Source: Saprospiraceae bacterium
GTDB taxonomy: Bacteria > Bacteroidota > Bacteroidia > Chitinophagales > Saprospiraceae
Assembly: GCA_014379065.1 (NCBI GenBank)
Contig: JACMMM010000133.1
Location: 1-6,006 of the forward strand
Length of the DNA stretch: 6,006 nucleotides
Reading direction: 5' to 3'
A program made the translations under genes and the position numbers. The notes beneath the pieces were generated by a model. It was given only the letters and a program-made list of their open reading frames with translations. It searched no databases and was not told the origin of the DNA. Below, piece after piece: positions 4,943 to 6,006 of the stretch (position 1 is its first letter; every line of letters starts with the position of its first letter).

Positions 4943-6006
4943 ATGTTCTACCACAACCTCCTCCTCATTTTCCGCAATTTCAAACGGCATCGCAGCACGT
5001 TTTTCATCAACCTCGTCGGCTTATCAGCTGGCATGGCTTGCGTACTGCTCATTTACCTCTGGGTCAGTGACGAGTGGGGGATGGATAGATTTCATGCGAA
5101 TGATGCGCAGTTGTATCAGGTAATGGCCAACCATCACGACTCTGAGGGAATACGGACGATCACACCAACCCCTGATTTGCTCGCAGAAACACTGGCCGCC
5201 GAGATGCCCGAGGTGGCAATGGCGACCTCCTACCTGCCATCCGAGGATATTCCCATGAAATTTATCCTTTCTCCAGACCAGAATCGTAAAATCAAGGGCG
5301 TCGGACAGTTTGCTGACAAGGATTTTTTTCGCGTGTTCAGTTATCCATTGCTGCATGGCGATGCGGGGCAAGTGCTACAAGATCCCAACGCATTAGTGCT
5401 CTCAGAGCAGATGGCGCGCTCCCTTTTTCAAAGCCCTGAAAATGCAATTGGAAAACCCATCAGTTGGCAAGTTGCCAATTTCACACGACAATGCATGGTG
5501 ACGGGCGTTTTCAAAGACCTTCCCGTCAGCACTTCTGACCGGTTTGACTTTTTGCTCACCATTCAGTCCTTCCGCGACCCAAACTTGTTTCACCATCAAA
5601 TTCATTGGGACAACCACGCGCCCAGTACATTCCTGGTGTTGAAAAAAGGCACTGATGTGGCGGCTTTCAATCAAAAAATAGCGGGTTTTATCAAAACAAA
5701 GGACGCTAACTCCAAAGTTGATCTGTTCCTCCAGCCCTATTCCGACCGTTATCTGCACGACCAATACGAGGGTGGTGTTATCGCAGGTGGACGTATTTCC
5801 TATGTCAGGTTGTTCGCCCTCATCGCCCTCTTTATCCTGTTCATTGCCTGTATCAATTTCATGAACCTCAGCACTGCCCGCGCCTCCTTGCGTATGAAAG
5901 AAGTGGGCATAAAAAAAGCCATCGGTATTTCCCGAAGCGCCCTCGCAGTTCAGTTCATGGGCGAATCGCTGTTATTGAGTTTTTGCTCCCTGCTGCTGGC
6001 CACCGG
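4943..6006 (+). CDS. FtsX/MacB-like ABC transporter permease, N-terminal part (cut by window end)
   Basis: An open frame from ATG 4943 runs to the window edge: 354 complete codons with no stop. Residues 1-17 are a basic cytoplasmic start (LLLIFRNFKRHRS), followed by a transmembrane helix at about 19-41 (FFINLVGLSAGMACVLLIYLWV). SDEWGMDRFHANDAQLYQV then matches the family signature 'DE-x(2-3)-DRFH-x-N-x(3)-LY-V'. Residues of about 50-285 form the periplasmic MacB_PCD-type domain (DKDFFRVFSYPLLHGD; ALVLSEQMARSLF; VTGVFKDLPVSTSDRFDFL). A second helix at about 288-309 leads into the FtsX core motif (NFMNLSTARASLRMKEVGIKKAIG, 305-328), and a third helix begins near 340. Full-length Bacteroidota members are about 780-800 residues with a duplicated FtsX core, so more than half is missing here. 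Such permeases pair with a MacB/LolD-type ATPase and drive mechanical export or signalling across the envelope; the substrate is not predictable. No ATPase is present in the window. No Shine-Dalgarno is visible (leader CAAACCTACAAGT). Confidence 0.9.
   Translation, partial: MFYHNLLLIFRNFKRHRSTFFINLVGLSAGMACVLLIYLWVSDEWGMDRFHANDAQLYQVMANHHDSEGIRTITPTPDLLAETLAAEMPEVAMATSYLPSEDIPMKFILSPDQNRKIKGVGQFADKDFFRVFSYPLLHGDAGQVLQDPNALVLSEQMARSLFQSPENAIGKPISWQVANFTRQCMVTGVFKDLPVSTSDRFDFLLTIQSFRDPNLFHHQIHWDNHAPSTFLVLKKGTDVAAFNQKIAGFIKTKDANSKVDLFLQPYSDRYLHDQYEGGVIAGGRISYVRLFALIALFILFIACINFMNLSTARASLRMKEVGIKKAIGISRSALAVQFMGESLLLSFCSLLLAT

Noticed and set aside
5024..5764. Two minus-strand open frames (5024-5371 and 5402-5764) under the permease
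   Set aside because: The plus-strand frame is open to the window end and carries the MacB_PCD and FtsX signatures throughout, so these are antisense shadows.

Overview
The window looks like a chromosomal segment from a free-living member of the Bacteroidota, plausibly of the Saprospiria/Cytophagia type with intermediate GC. The reasons are: start codons without Shine-Dalgarno sequences and with A/T-rich or neutral leaders; a small secreted outer-membrane beta-barrel protein; a very large secreted Asp-box (BNR/VPS10-like) propeller protein; a stand-alone MacB/FtsX-type permease of the form that is multiplied in this phylum; and intergenic spacers filled with short GC-rich palindromes. The species cannot be fixed from the sequence.

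Layout. Positions 1-100 are intergenic and hold two short palindromes. Positions 101-742 (minus strand) encode a 213-residue secreted protein predicted to be a small outer-membrane barrel. A 109-bp divergent spacer (743-851) separates it from the main gene, 852-4574 (plus strand), a 1240-residue exported protein. That protein has eleven Asp boxes in its N-terminal 690 residues, then a beta-rich segment, a helical segment, and a C-terminal DUF1080 (3-keto-disaccharide hydrolase-type) domain. Positions 4575-4942 form a 368-bp non-coding spacer. It holds a nested inverted-repeat cassette (4595-4743), a second competing inverted repeat, and a terminator-like hairpin (4788-4823). From 4943 to the window end runs the first 354 codons of an FtsX/MacB-like ABC transporter permease, cut off by the window edge.

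How the parts relate. The genes do not form an obvious pathway. The barrel gene is divergent from the propeller gene, and the permease is separated from it by a repeat-filled spacer with a likely terminator, so each is probably its own transcription unit. The most informative protein is the propeller-DUF1080 fusion, which suggests a carbohydrate-related envelope function. The most unusual DNA is the inverted-repeat cassette after it. I see no RNA gene, CRISPR array, transposase gene, phage gene or recognisable defence system, and no convincing evidence of a wholly new system.
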